Shown: positions 18,615 to 27,476 of the stretch, piece by piece | How the letters are laid out: each line of letters begins with the position of its first letter | Numbering within the stretch: position 1 is the stretch's first letter | Origin: Streptomyces sp. GKU 895 | Lineage (GTDB): Bacteria > Actinomycetota > Actinomycetes > Streptomycetales > Streptomycetaceae | Assembly: GCA_002027195.1 (NCBI GenBank) | Contig: MWJO01000019.1 | Location: 33,969-97,968, forward strand | DNA length: 64,000 nt | Direction: 5' to 3' | Position numbers and translations under genes: made by a program | The notes under the pieces: model-generated | Databases searched by the model: none | What the model saw: only the letters and a program-made list of their open reading frames with translations | Told to the model about the DNA's origin: nothing

Positions 18615-19156
18615 CAAGAGGCTTCCAGGGAGGTGGTCTCCCAGGGGACGCTCCGCACCGGCTCGGCGGTCGCCGCCCCACCCCGCGCCACCGGCTCGGG
18701 GTGTTCCGGCCGCCGGGCCACGGCCCTGAAGACCCACGTCCGGTACGACCAGAACCGGAACAGGGTCGCGACGCCGATGCCGAAGAACTTGCAGACGTTC
18801 GTGGCGAGCGTGCCGTCGAGGCCGAGGCCGTACGTGGTGACGTAGAGCACCCCGTTCTCGATGACCAGCCCGATCGCGCTGAAGAAGAGGAAGAGCCCCA
18901 TCTCCGTGCGCCGGCGCATCGTCGTCTCCTGGTCGCGGTCCCGGTAGGTGAAGTACCGCAGGCCCAGGTAGTTGGTCAGGATGGCGACGGCCGTCGCCAG
19001 GACGCCCGCCCGCACCGGCGGCCAGCCGAGGACGCCCGTGACGATGTTGAAGACCCCGAGGTTGACCACGAACCCCGAGGCCCCCACCAGGCCGAACTTG
19101 GCCACCTCGCGGTACAGCTTGCCGAACCGCGAGGGAATCGCGTGCCGTCCGCTCAT
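18602..19156 (-). CDS. GtrA-like membrane protein
   Basis: A protein of 184 residues with four membrane segments and the GtrA phrases KFGLVGASGFVVNLGVFN and ILTNYLGLRYFTYRDR, then CKFFGIGVATLFRFWSYRTW. GtrA proteins are thought to help flip polyprenyl-phosphate sugars across the membrane. It is the last gene of the polysaccharide operon, starting 9 bases after the polyprenyl-phosphate mannose synthase. That pairing (GT2 plus GtrA) supports a role with the same lipid-linked sugar. The C-terminal 30 residues are soluble and variable. Confidence 0.85.
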   Translation of the reverse strand: MSGRHAIPSRFGKLYREVAKFGLVGASGFVVNLGVFNIVTGVLGWPPVRAGVLATAVAILTNYLGLRYFTYRDRDQETTMRRRTEMGLFLFFSAIGLVIENGVLYVTTYGLGLDGTLATNVCKFFGIGVATLFRFWSYRTWVFRAVARRPEHPEPVARGGAATAEPVRSVPWETTSLEASWETR

Positions 19157-19165
19157 GATCCGCGC

Positions 19166-19927
19166 TCAGCCCCGCCGGTTGCGCATCCGCAGTCGCAGCG
19201 GCACCAGGGCCGACTCGATCTGCGTGGACAGGTTCATCTTGGAGACGCCTTCGGTGCGCTCCTCGAAGCGGATCGGGATCTCGACGGCGCTGTGTCCGGC
19301 CCGCACGGCCTTGAACTTCAGCTCGACCTGGAAGCTGTAGCCGGCGCTGTCCAGGGTGGCGAGGTCCACGTCCCGCAGGGTGGCGGCGGACCACAGGTTG
19401 AAGCCGGCCGTGATGTCCCGGATCTTGGTGCCGAGCACGGTGCGCGCGTAGCGGTTGGCGAAGCGGGAGAGCAGCACGCGGTGCTTGCCCCACTCCTCGT
19501 CCAGCGAGCCGCCCTCGACGTACCGGCTGCCGACGACCAGGCCGACGCCGGAGGCCACGGCCGTGCCGAGCATGCGTGGGACCGCTTCCACGGGGTGGCT
19601 GCCGTCGGCGTCCATCTGGACGACGTACGCGGCCCCCTCGTCGAGCGCGGCGGTCATGCCCGCGACGTAGGCCCGCCCGAGCCCGTCCTTCTCGGTCCGG
19701 TGCAGCACACTCATCCGGCGCCGCCCGTCCCAGTTGTACTTCTCGGCGAGCTCCTCGGCGATCCGCCCGGTGCCGTCGGGGCTGGAGTCGTCGACGATCT
19801 TCAGATGCAGCCCGTCGATGGGCAGGCCGAGGACCAGCTCCGCCATCCTCGGCAGGTTGGCCGCCTCGTTGTAGGTCGGCATCACGATGGTGACCGGGAC
19901 GCCGGGGTATCTGTCGTAGCCCGTCAT
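19166..19927 (-). CDS. Polyprenyl-phosphate mannose (or glucose) synthase, GT2
   Basis: A protein of 253 residues. It has VTIVMPTYNEAANLP, KIVDDSSPDGTGRIAEE, the metal-binding VVQMDADGSHPVEAVP and ITAGFNLWSA, the pattern of the DPM1/Ppm1 family, which transfers a sugar (usually mannose) from a nucleotide donor to polyprenyl phosphate on the cytoplasmic side. No C-terminal membrane domain is present. The start is ATG 19927, with a long purine-rich site GGGAGGGAAGAAGAAGG. It follows ugd by 20 bases and precedes gtrA by 9. The product would be the lipid donor for the GT39-like enzymes of the same operon. Confidence 0.85.
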   Translation of the reverse strand: MTGYDRYPGVPVTIVMPTYNEAANLPRMAELVLGLPIDGLHLKIVDDSSPDGTGRIAEELAEKYNWDGRRRMSVLHRTEKDGLGRAYVAGMTAALDEGAAYVVQMDADGSHPVEAVPRMLGTAVASGVGLVVGSRYVEGGSLDEEWGKHRVLLSRFANRYARTVLGTKIRDITAGFNLWSAATLRDVDLATLDSAGYSFQVELKFKAVRAGHSAVEIPIRFEERTEGVSKMNLSTQIESALVPLRLRMRNRRG

Positions 19928-19947
19928 GATCCTTCTTCTTCCCTCCC

Positions 19948-21264
19948 CTAGAGGCCCCGAAGGGGCCTCTCCCCAGCCGGGGCCGGTCTGCCCAGCGCCC
20001 GGAACTGCCAGCCCGCCGCGGACCAGCGGTCCCCGTCGAGTACCCCCCGGCCGTCCACGATCCGCGGACGGGCCACGAGCCGTGCCGCCCACTCCGGGTC
20101 GATCTCCCGGAACTGCGGCCACTCGGTCAGATGCAGCACGAGGTCGGCTCCCCTGAGCGCCTCCTCGGCGGACATCGCGTACCCGAGGAGCGGGAACGCC
20201 TTGCGGGCGTTGTCCAGCGCCTCGGGGTCGTACACCGTGACGTCGGCGCCGTCGAGCCGCAGCCGGGCGGCCACGTTCAGCGCGGGCGAGTCACGGATGT
20301 CGTCGGAGTCGGGCTTGAAGGCCGCTCCGAGCACGGTGATACGGGCCCCCAGGACCGCACCCCCGCACAGCTCGCGCGCCAGCTCCACGACCTTGTCGCG
20401 GCGGCGCATGTTGATGGCGTCCACCTCGCGCAGGAAGCCCAGGGAGACCCCCAGCTCGTCGGCGCGGTGCGCGAAGGCGCGGATGTCCTTGGGCAGACAG
20501 CCGCCGCCGAATCCGACGCCGGCCCGCAGGAACTTCCGGCCGATCCGGTCGTCGTACCCGATCGCCTCGGCGAGGACACCGACGTCGCCGCCCGCGGCCT
20601 CGCAGACCTCGGCCATCGCGTTGATGAAGGAGATCTTGGTGGCGAGGAAGGCGTTGGCGGCCGTCTTGACCAGCTCGGCGGTCGGGAAGTCGGCGGTGAC
20701 CAGGGGGGTGCCGGCCGCGAGGACGGGCGCGTACACCATCCGGAGGATCGTTTCCGCATGTGCGGATCGGACACCGAACACCAGCCGGTCCGGCCGCAGC
20801 GTGTCCTCGACGGCGAAGCCCTCGCGCAGGAACTCGGGGTTCCAGGCGACCTCGGCGCCGAGCGTGTCCGCGAGCCGTTCCGCGGTCCCCACGGGCACCG
20901 TGGACTTGCCCACCAGCAGGGCGTCCTCGCCCGCGTGCTCGGCGATCGCCGTGAAAGCCGCGTCGACATAGGTCAGATCGGCGCCCTCGGAGCCCTTGCG
21001 CTGCGGGGTGCCGACGCACACGAAGTGCACCTCGCCGAAGGCACCGGCCTCGGCGTAGTCGGTGGTGAACCGCAGCCGGCCGCTCGCCGTGTGCTTGGCG
21101 ATCAGCTCGGGCAGCCCGGGCTCGTGGAACGGCACCCGGCCCGCCTGCAACGCGGCGACCTTGTCGGGGTCCACGTCGACCCCGAGCACCTCGTGTCCGA
21201 GCTCCGCCATGCAGGCGGCGTGGGTGGCACCGAGGTAGCCGGTGCCGATGACTGTGAGCCGCAT
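19948..21264 (-). CDS. ugd: UDP-glucose 6-dehydrogenase
   Basis: Oxidises UDP-glucose to UDP-glucuronic acid with two NAD+. A protein of 438 residues with the NAD-binding LTVIGTGYLGATHAACMAELG, the linker motif VGKSTVPVGT, the domain-joining NPEFLREGFAVEDTLRPDR and the catalytic cysteine in GFGGGCLPKDIRA. The start is ATG 21264. A 9-base-pair hairpin (GAGGCCCC-GAA-GGGGCCTC, 19950-19970) is formed by the last codons; with no T run it may tune expression of downstream genes but need not terminate. Its place in the operon suggests a glucuronate-containing polymer. Confidence 0.92.
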   Translation of the reverse strand: MRLTVIGTGYLGATHAACMAELGHEVLGVDVDPDKVAALQAGRVPFHEPGLPELIAKHTASGRLRFTTDYAEAGAFGEVHFVCVGTPQRKGSEGADLTYVDAAFTAIAEHAGEDALLVGKSTVPVGTAERLADTLGAEVAWNPEFLREGFAVEDTLRPDRLVFGVRSAHAETILRMVYAPVLAAGTPLVTADFPTAELVKTAANAFLATKISFINAMAEVCEAAGGDVGVLAEAIGYDDRIGRKFLRAGVGFGGGCLPKDIRAFAHRADELGVSLGFLREVDAINMRRRDKVVELARELCGGAVLGARITVLGAAFKPDSDDIRDSPALNVAARLRLDGADVTVYDPEALDNARKAFPLLGYAMSAEEALRGADLVLHLTEWPQFREIDPEWAARLVARPRIVDGRGVLDGDRWSAAGWQFRALGRPAPAGERPLRGL

Positions 21265-21298
21265 CCAGCGGCCTCCTTCGTAAATCTGTGTCAGCCGG

Positions 21299-22842
21299 CT
21301 ACGTGCGCTCGAGCACCTGGACCACGACGTGGTTCAGCTTCACCGTGCGCCCGGCCTTGAAGGACTTCTCGATCGCGTCGGCCGTCTTCTCGTTCATGCC
21401 GGTCAGCAACGGGCGTCCGTCGCTGATGGTGGAGACGAGCCACAGCCGGTCGACGCCCTTGAGACAGCTGTCCGGCTTCTTGCACTCACTCGCGCCGTAG
21501 GAGCCGTTCTGCTGCGGGGTCCACTCCATGAGCACGTCCTCGGGCGCCTTGCGGTCCCGCAGCTCGTAGGCCATGGCCCGGCGTTCCGACATCCCGCCGT
21601 TGAAGATCATCCCGTCGCCGGGCTTCTCGCCGTCGGCGATCACATCGGCGGCGGCCCGGAAGTCCGGCTCCATCGGCAGGTCCTTCTTGGCGTCGCCGAT
21701 CCCCGGCCAGGCCACGAAGGCGTACCCGGCCGCGACCGCCGCCACCAGTGCCCCACCGAGGACCTGGACGCCGGTGCCCCGGCGGGCCTCGGGATCCAGC
21801 CGGCCGACGAGCCGGGTGAGCGCGGCGGCCACCAGCAGCGTCCAGGCCGGGATGGTGAACAGCAGATACCGCGGCAGGAAGAGGTGGAGCTGGTTGGCGG
21901 TGACGAAGGTGAGGACCGGCGGCAGCACCGCCCAGGCGGCGAGCAGCACCGAGTACCGCCCGGCCACCAGCAGACCGATCGCGCCGAGCGCCATCACCGC
22001 GCCACCGGTGATCCACGAGCCGAACAGGTTCTCCGGGAACGACGTCAGATCCTTGGTCGTCGTGACGTTCCAGGCGATCTGACCGCTCTGCCCGGTGCCC
22101 TGGGCAACCATGGGGAACGTGATCGACAGCCCCAGCAGGGCCGCCCCGGCGAAGGCGTAGTGGGCGATGCGGTCGCCGCGCTTCTTGGCGAGGAACACCA
22201 GCCACAGGTGCCCGGCGAGCACCGACATCGCCACCAGGTGACTGAACCCGGTGGCCGCGATCGCGAGGGCGTACAGCGTCCAGGTGCGCAGGCTCGGCTT
22301 GTCCAGCGCCCTCATCAGCAGAAGGGTGGCCAGCAGCGCGAACATCGTGGCGAAGGCGTACGGCCGGGCTTCCTGGCCGTACCGGGTGATCGCCGGGACC
22401 ACCGCGAACAGCAGCCCGGCCAGCAGCCCGGTGCGGACCGCGAACATCCGTCGTCCGAGGAGCCCGACCAGACCGGCCGAGACCGCCATGGCGAGCGCCC
22501 CCGGCAGCCGCAGCGCCGCCGGCGAGTCACCGGCGACGGCGATCCACAGGTGCATGGACGCGTAGTACGGCGTGAAGACCACGTCGATGTTGTCGATCAG
22601 CCGGCCGAGGTCGTGCCAGGACAGCGAGGACGCCCACCAGGTGGCGTGCTCGTCGCGCCACAGCTGGCGACCGCCGAGGCCCGGCAGCACACAGGCCGCC
22701 GCGGCCAGCGCGGGCAGCAGGAAGACCAGCCACGCGGCAGCCCTGCCGGGCCCGTCCCCGGTCCCGCGCGCTCGGCGCGCGGACCGCCCTCGTCGGTCGC
22801 CCGGTCCCGGGTCTCGTCGACCGATGGTGTGTACGCCGTCAT
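21299..22842 (-). CDS. GT39-like membrane glycosyltransferase (frame broken once)
   Basis: A multi-pass enzyme of the protein-mannosyltransferase/ArnT fold, which uses polyprenyl-phosphate sugars on the outer face. The first outer loop carries the acidic pair in LWRDEHATWW, and the second landmark is RYGQEARPYAF. About ten membrane segments are followed by a C-terminal extracytoplasmic domain of about 140 residues with a Cys pair (ECKKPDSC). The true start is ATG 22842, overlapping the previous stop as ATGA; the first 35 residues are in another frame, joined by one missing G near 22753. The reconstructed length is 514. The sugar and acceptor are unknown. Confidence 0.75.
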
Positions 22843-24554
22843 CGCTTCACCCAGATCCGGTACGTCTCCTGCCCGGCGCTCTCGCCGGAGGGCTGGAGCA
22901 GGGCCAGCAGCCGGTAGTCCTCGTTGCCGCGCAGCGCGTCGGGCACGGTGGCCGTCCGCAGCACGATCGCGTCGTAGGTCCCCTTCTTCACCGCTCCCGC
23001 GAGGGCCTCGCCGCGCTCCGCCTGATGCCACTGGGCGGGCCGGGTCTGGGCGCGCAGGTAGTACGCGGAGATCTCCGGGTCGTCGGTCAGGTAGTCGCCC
23101 TTGGTGTCCACGACCTCGCGCAGGGCGCCGATCATGCGGGCGGAGTCCGGCGGCCGGTACAGCTCGCGGGTCTGCGCCATGCCGATGACCAGCGCGGCGA
23201 CGTAGATCATGATGCCGATCTGCGGGTACCGGAAGTGGGCCCCCATCATGCGCGAGACACCGAGGCCCGCCATCGGCACCGCGAAGAGCAGTCCGAAGCC
23301 GACGTGGATGTGCAGCGAGCTGCCGTTGCCCAGCCACGCCTGGTAGAGCGGGGCGAGCAGGGCGGTGGCGCACATGGTCAGGCCCAGCAGGGAACGCCGG
23401 ACCGCTCCGGGCGCATCGCCCCCGGCCCACGGCATCTCGCCCATGCGGGCCCGCCGGATGTAGCCGACGGCGCCGATCACCGCGACCAGCAGGACGACCC
23501 CGCCCCACTGTGCGCTGTCCTTCAGCAACTGCAGGGCACTGTCGGTGCCGTGCGCGTTCCAGCCGCTCGGGCTGCCGGCGAGCTGGACGCCCACGAAGCA
23601 CAGGGCGCCGGTGGCGGCCGCGAACAGCGCGCCGCGCACGAAGGCGCCGGCGCCGCGGAAGCGGTAGGCGGTCAGCACCGCGAGCACGGTCAGCGTCGGC
23701 AGGTACAGCGCCGCCGAGTACGCGGCGAACGGCGCCAGCGCCGCGAAGGGAGCCGCGAGCAGCACGGCCACGGGGCTCGCCTGCCGGGTTCTGGCCAGCA
23801 GCCACAGCGCGGCGGCGAGCAGGAAGAGCGACAGGGAGTGCAGGGAGGCGTACCGGCCGGTGAAGGCGGTCGACTCCAGCACGGAGTACATGGCGGCGGC
23901 GGCGAGACCGGCCCGGGAGTTGAACAGCATCCGGGTCGCGCCGAACAGCAGCGCGGTCGCGCCGAGCGCCCACGCGAGGCTGAGTGCCCGGACCCCGGAC
24001 AGACCGAACTGGGCGACCAGGCCCGACAGCTGCCCGTCGGACATCAGGAACTTCGCCTCCTGGGCGAAGGCGCTCCCGTCGAGCCGGTACGACAGCCCCG
24101 CCTGCACGAGCAGGATCAGGACCAGTGCGCCCCGGCTGATCCACGCCGAGCGGCTGTTGTCCACGGACCAGGACGACACCGGGACCTCGGGAAGCACATA
24201 GCCCGGTTCGGGCTCCGGCTCCGGCTCCGGTTCGACGACGGTGTACTCCGGGACGTAGTACTCGGCGTCGGCGTACTCGTCGGGCGGTCGCTGGTAGCGC
24301 ACCTGCGGAGGGGTGTACGCGTGCTGCTGGGCCGTGGGCTGCTGCGGGATGTACGCCTGCTGGCCGTAGCCCTGCTGGTCGCCGTACGTCTGCTGCCGGC
24401 CGTAGTACGCCTGGGCCTGCTGGTCGTAGCCCTCGTACCCGTCGTGCCCCTCGTACCCCTGCTGTTGCTGCTCGCTGTACGGCGGGTAGTGCTGCTGCCA
24501 GTCCTGCCGGTCCTGGCCCGCCCAGCGCCCGCCGCCCTGATGGTGGGTGTTCAC
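22839..24554 (-). CDS. Multi-pass glycosyltransferase-like protein with Gln/Tyr-rich cytoplasmic N-terminus
   Basis: A protein of 571 residues from GTG 24554, which overlaps the GH26 stop as GTGA. Residues 1-120 are low complexity, rich in Gln, Tyr and Gly (QQGYEGHDGYEGYDQQ) and end in a (Glu-Pro)5 tract. Around ten membrane segments follow, with YRLDGSAFAQEAKFL in the first outer loop at the place where GT39-fold enzymes have their acidic site. The C-terminal outer domain is about 110 residues. It resembles its downstream neighbour in layout and is probably a second sugar transferase or its partner. The tyrosine-rich tail may form a protein interaction or a phosphorylated region; that is inference. 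Confidence 0.65.
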   Translation of the reverse strand: MNTHHQGGGRWAGQDRQDWQQHYPPYSEQQQQGYEGHDGYEGYDQQAQAYYGRQQTYGDQQGYGQQAYIPQQPTAQQHAYTPPQVRYQRPPDEYADAEYYVPEYTVVEPEPEPEPEPGYVLPEVPVSSWSVDNSRSAWISRGALVLILLVQAGLSYRLDGSAFAQEAKFLMSDGQLSGLVAQFGLSGVRALSLAWALGATALLFGATRMLFNSRAGLAAAAMYSVLESTAFTGRYASLHSLSLFLLAAALWLLARTRQASPVAVLLAAPFAALAPFAAYSAALYLPTLTVLAVLTAYRFRGAGAFVRGALFAAATGALCFVGVQLAGSPSGWNAHGTDSALQLLKDSAQWGGVVLLVAVIGAVGYIRRARMGEMPWAGGDAPGAVRRSLLGLTMCATALLAPLYQAWLGNGSSLHIHVGFGLLFAVPMAGLGVSRMMGAHFRYPQIGIMIYVAALVIGMAQTRELYRPPDSARMIGALREVVDTKGDYLTDDPEISAYYLRAQTRPAQWHQAERGEALAGAVKKGTYDAIVLRTATVPDALRGNEDYRLLALLQPSGESAGQETYRIWVKR

Positions 24555-25558
24555 GAGCGCGGCACCTCGAATCCGAAGTCGTCGTCCGCGATCAGTCGCT
24601 TGAACTCGGCCAGGGCGAGCGGGCTGCTCTGGATGCGCCAGTCGGCCCGCTTGGGGATGTTGAACCACAGGAAGCCGATGACGTCCTTGTCCTGCTCGAC
24701 CCCGCCGAGCAGCGCGCGCACATCGGCCCGCCGCCGCTCACCGGGCTCCGAGGAGGTCTCGCTGATCAGCACCGGCTTGTCGGTGAACTCGGCGATCTGG
24801 CGCCGTGTCGGCCCGTACAGGGTGTCGAAGGTGTGGGCGCCGGTCTGGGTCCAGTAGCCGACGACACCGACCCAGTCGACGTAGGCGTCGCCGGGCCAGT
24901 ACGGCTCCAGCTTCACGGACTTCACCGGGTTGATCACGTTCGGGCTCCACACCCAGACGACGTTGGTGGCACCGATCTCCTGGAAGACGTCGTGGATGTG
25001 CCGCCAGGCCTTCACGAAGGTCTCGGGCGTGGTGTCCTTGGTGCCCCACGGGTACCAGTGGCCGTTCATCTCGTGGCCGAAGCTGATCGCGACGGGGACG
25101 TTGGTCTTGCGGATGCTCTGCGCGTACTTCTTGATGTACGTGTCCTGCGAACCGTTCGCGATCTTGTCGAGACCGGGCTTGAAAGGCTCCCACGACACGT
25201 AGAGCAGCCCGCCGTCGTCGAAGACGTTCTGGGCGCCGGTCGCGTTGAAGCCGTCGCCCCACGCCGAGTACGAGCCGACCAGGTTCGGCTTCTTGCCGAC
25301 GGTCTTGGCGAAGGTGTCCACCGGCTTCATCGAGCTGGGCGCACCTTCGACCGCGACGCCGAAGTACTCCTTGTCGGGGTGCAGCAGCGGCGCCACGTCG
25401 TAGGGCAGCTCCTCCCCGGGAGCCTCGGAGGAGTGGGCGGCCGGCTGCTTGGCGGCCTGGGCCGCGGGGTCGTCGTCACCGCCGAGGAGGCCGCAGCCGG
25501 AGACTCCCGCGAGGGCCGTCAGCGCCAGGCACAGCGGAAGGAGGGTCTTGCGGATCAT
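24551..25558 (-). CDS. Lipoprotein glycoside hydrolase, GH26-like
   Basis: A protein of 335 residues with a lipobox LAGVSGC after a 20-residue signal, so it should sit on the outer face of the membrane. The domain has the acid/base glutamate in ISFGHEMNGHWYPWG and the nucleophile region PVLISETSSEP, together with VVWVWSPNVINP and WVGVVGYW, typical of GH26 beta-mannanases and related beta-1,3/1,4-glucanases. Enclosed between polymer-making genes with ATGA and GTGA overlaps at both ends, it probably trims, releases or edits the nascent chain, as cellulose operons also carry an endoglucanase. Substrate unproven. Confidence 0.8.
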   Translation of the reverse strand: MIRKTLLPLCLALTALAGVSGCGLLGGDDDPAAQAAKQPAAHSSEAPGEELPYDVAPLLHPDKEYFGVAVEGAPSSMKPVDTFAKTVGKKPNLVGSYSAWGDGFNATGAQNVFDDGGLLYVSWEPFKPGLDKIANGSQDTYIKKYAQSIRKTNVPVAISFGHEMNGHWYPWGTKDTTPETFVKAWRHIHDVFQEIGATNVVWVWSPNVINPVKSVKLEPYWPGDAYVDWVGVVGYWTQTGAHTFDTLYGPTRRQIAEFTDKPVLISETSSEPGERRRADVRALLGGVEQDKDVIGFLWFNIPKRADWRIQSSPLALAEFKRLIADDDFGFEVPRS

Positions 25559-27186
25559 GCGGCGTCACCTGCTGAGTGGTGCTCCTTGGGCTGGATCAGC
25601 GCTCGGGCCACGACCAGCGCGTAGAACAGTCCGGAGGACAGGACGAGGGCGAAGTCCGGCGGGTAGCCGGTGAAGAGCCGGTACACGGCGGCACCGACCC
25701 AGACCACGGCGGTGCCGCCGCTCCAGATCCACAGGCCCAGCCAGAACCGGCGGGTCTTGTTCTTCTTCGCGCCCTTGGAGCCGGTCGGCTGCCAGCCCAT
25801 GCGCTGCTTGCGCAGGATGTCCCAGATGGCGAAGACATGGGCCCAGCCGTACATCATCCGGGCCGACCAGGCCTCCAGACGGTAGGGGGCCTTGTGCCAC
25901 ATGGGGAAGATCAGGGTGGTGTAGATGATGCTGGGCAGCACCCACACCAGGTGCTTGACCTGGAGCATCTCGGGGCTGGTCAGCAGCAGCATGACGGGGA
26001 CGAGCGGCGCGAAGAACGTGAACAGCGCCGTGTGGATGTAGTAGAAGAAGCCGGACATGTAGCAGAGCCGGCTGGAGAAACGTATCGGCGCGTCCCAGAA
26101 CTTCTTGCTGCCGAGCAGCGACATCGAACCGGAGCACCAGCGGTACTGCTGGTTGAAGAAGGCCCCGGCGGTGTCCGGGCACACGCCCGTGGACAGGGCG
26201 ACCGGGACGTACTTCAGGTCCCAGCCGAGCCCGCGCAGGTCGAACCCGGTGTGCACGTCCTCGGAGTGCTCGATGAGGGTCGTACCGCCGTTGGTCTCCA
26301 GCGCCGCGCGCCGGTAGATGGCGCAGGATCCGACGCAGATGGCGCCGTCACTGTTCTGCCGGGACACCTGGACGGACCGGTAGAACAGCTCCTGCACAGC
26401 GCCGGCCCCGCGCTCGATCCAGTTCTGCGAGTCGAGGACGCGGAAGTACTGCGGCGACTGCACGATCCCGATGCGTTCGTCCGCCTCCATGTACGGCAGC
26501 AGCTCCTCCAGGAGGTCGGAGCGCGGCGTGAAGTCGGCGTCGAGGATGAGGATGTACTTGCCGTCCGACTGGCCGAAGCCGAAGTGCAGGTTGCCCGCCT
26601 TCTTGAACCAGCCGCGGTTCTCCCGGGTGCCGTAGCGGAACCCGAAGTCCCGGGCCATGGCGGCCAGCTCGGGGCTCGCCCCGTCGTCCAGGACGAACGG
26701 CACGCACCTGCCCGGATACCGGTCGGCCAGCTGCCGCACATGGGTCCAGGTGTTGTGCAGCACCTCGATGGGCTCACCGCACACCGGCAGGAAGACGTCG
26801 ACCGTGGGATACACCGCGGGTCGCCAGCCGCGCACCAGCTCCTGGTGGTACTTGAAGTCGAAGTCGCGGGTGAACCCGTTCACCCGAAGCGACACCAGGT
26901 AGTAGACGATGGTGAAGAACAGCGGCGGCGCGAAGATCCACATCAGCGGACTGGCCTTCGCGAGCGCCACCTGACTGACCGTCAGACAGCCGAAGCTGAC
27001 GATCGACGCGAGCGTCAGCACCCACAGGCGCCGCTTGACGTACGAGTACTTCTCCGCATGCGAGGGCGGCGCGGGCAACAGCCCCATCGGCGCCTGCTCG
27101 GCACCACGCCTTCCTCCGTGCCGTGCCGACCGGCGCCCCCCGGCGCCCGCCTCTCCGGCCATGCGGGCAGAGTCAATGGATGACAT
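25555..27186 (-). CDS. Processive family 2 glycosyltransferase (cellulose synthase-like)
   Basis: A membrane polysaccharide synthase of 543 residues. Two membrane segments (about 50-70 and 78-98) precede the cytoplasmic GT-A domain, which has all the active-site elements: VDVFLPVCGEP, VLDDGASPELAAMA, LILDADFTPRSDL, HSEDVHTGFDL and QQYRWCSGS (the QxxRW motif). About five C-terminal membrane segments follow. The polymer is not predictable; with a GH26 enzyme next door a beta-mannan or mixed beta-glucan is plausible. It is the first gene of the seven-gene operon. Start ATG 27186 with GGAGGGTAGGA upstream; a small hairpin just before this could hide the ribosome site. Confidence 0.85.
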   Translation of the reverse strand: MSSIDSARMAGEAGAGGRRSARHGGRRGAEQAPMGLLPAPPSHAEKYSYVKRRLWVLTLASIVSFGCLTVSQVALAKASPLMWIFAPPLFFTIVYYLVSLRVNGFTRDFDFKYHQELVRGWRPAVYPTVDVFLPVCGEPIEVLHNTWTHVRQLADRYPGRCVPFVLDDGASPELAAMARDFGFRYGTRENRGWFKKAGNLHFGFGQSDGKYILILDADFTPRSDLLEELLPYMEADERIGIVQSPQYFRVLDSQNWIERGAGAVQELFYRSVQVSRQNSDGAICVGSCAIYRRAALETNGGTTLIEHSEDVHTGFDLRGLGWDLKYVPVALSTGVCPDTAGAFFNQQYRWCSGSMSLLGSKKFWDAPIRFSSRLCYMSGFFYYIHTALFTFFAPLVPVMLLLTSPEMLQVKHLVWVLPSIIYTTLIFPMWHKAPYRLEAWSARMMYGWAHVFAIWDILRKQRMGWQPTGSKGAKKNKTRRFWLGLWIWSGGTAVVWVGAAVYRLFTGYPPDFALVLSSGLFYALVVARALIQPKEHHSAGDAA

Positions 27187-27476
27187 TCCTACCCTCCGGG
27201 CCTCCGGCCCGCGTGTTCCCCACCCCAAAGAGCCCCTTTCGAACAAAGGGGCTAGATAGGGAAGGTTATCCGAGAGATGTGAATGCTGTAAGAGATGTGA
27301 GGAGACTTAAGTCCTATAAGTCCCTTTGGCGCCTTTACGTTCACCGAAAGTCTGTGTAACCAACAGGTTTCCCACCTGCGTGTCCCGGGCAGAGGGCCCA
27401 GGTTGTGCGCTTCTCATCACACTTTTGACGTGTGAATACTGGCTGTCGATCACCGAGCAGCCCAGGGGGGCACATC
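27187..27476. promoter_or_regulatory. Divergent regulatory region of the polysaccharide cluster
   Basis: The 290-base gap is AT-rich for this genome. It holds a 6-base-pair hairpin CGGGCC-TCC-GGCCCG (27197-27211) and a perfect 9-base-pair hairpin AGCCCCTTT-CGAAC-AAAGGGGCT (27231-27253), both in the leader of the minus-strand operon. Two direct copies of AGAGATGTGA lie at 27274 and 27291, a palindrome GACTTAAGTC at 27304-27313, and an inverted repeat TCACAC-N7-GTGTGA at 27417-27435 that overlaps a TTGACG hexamer. Confidence 0.55.

Noticed and set aside
24208..24229. A CRISPR-like or microsatellite array (GGCTCC units)
   Set aside because: It is an in-frame (Glu-Pro)n coding tract in a membrane protein; there are no spacers.
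22572..24857. A 761-codon plus-strand frame over the GT39-like genes
   Set aside because: It is the mirror of high-GC minus-strand genes, with His/Arg/Gly-rich sequence and no recognisable domain.
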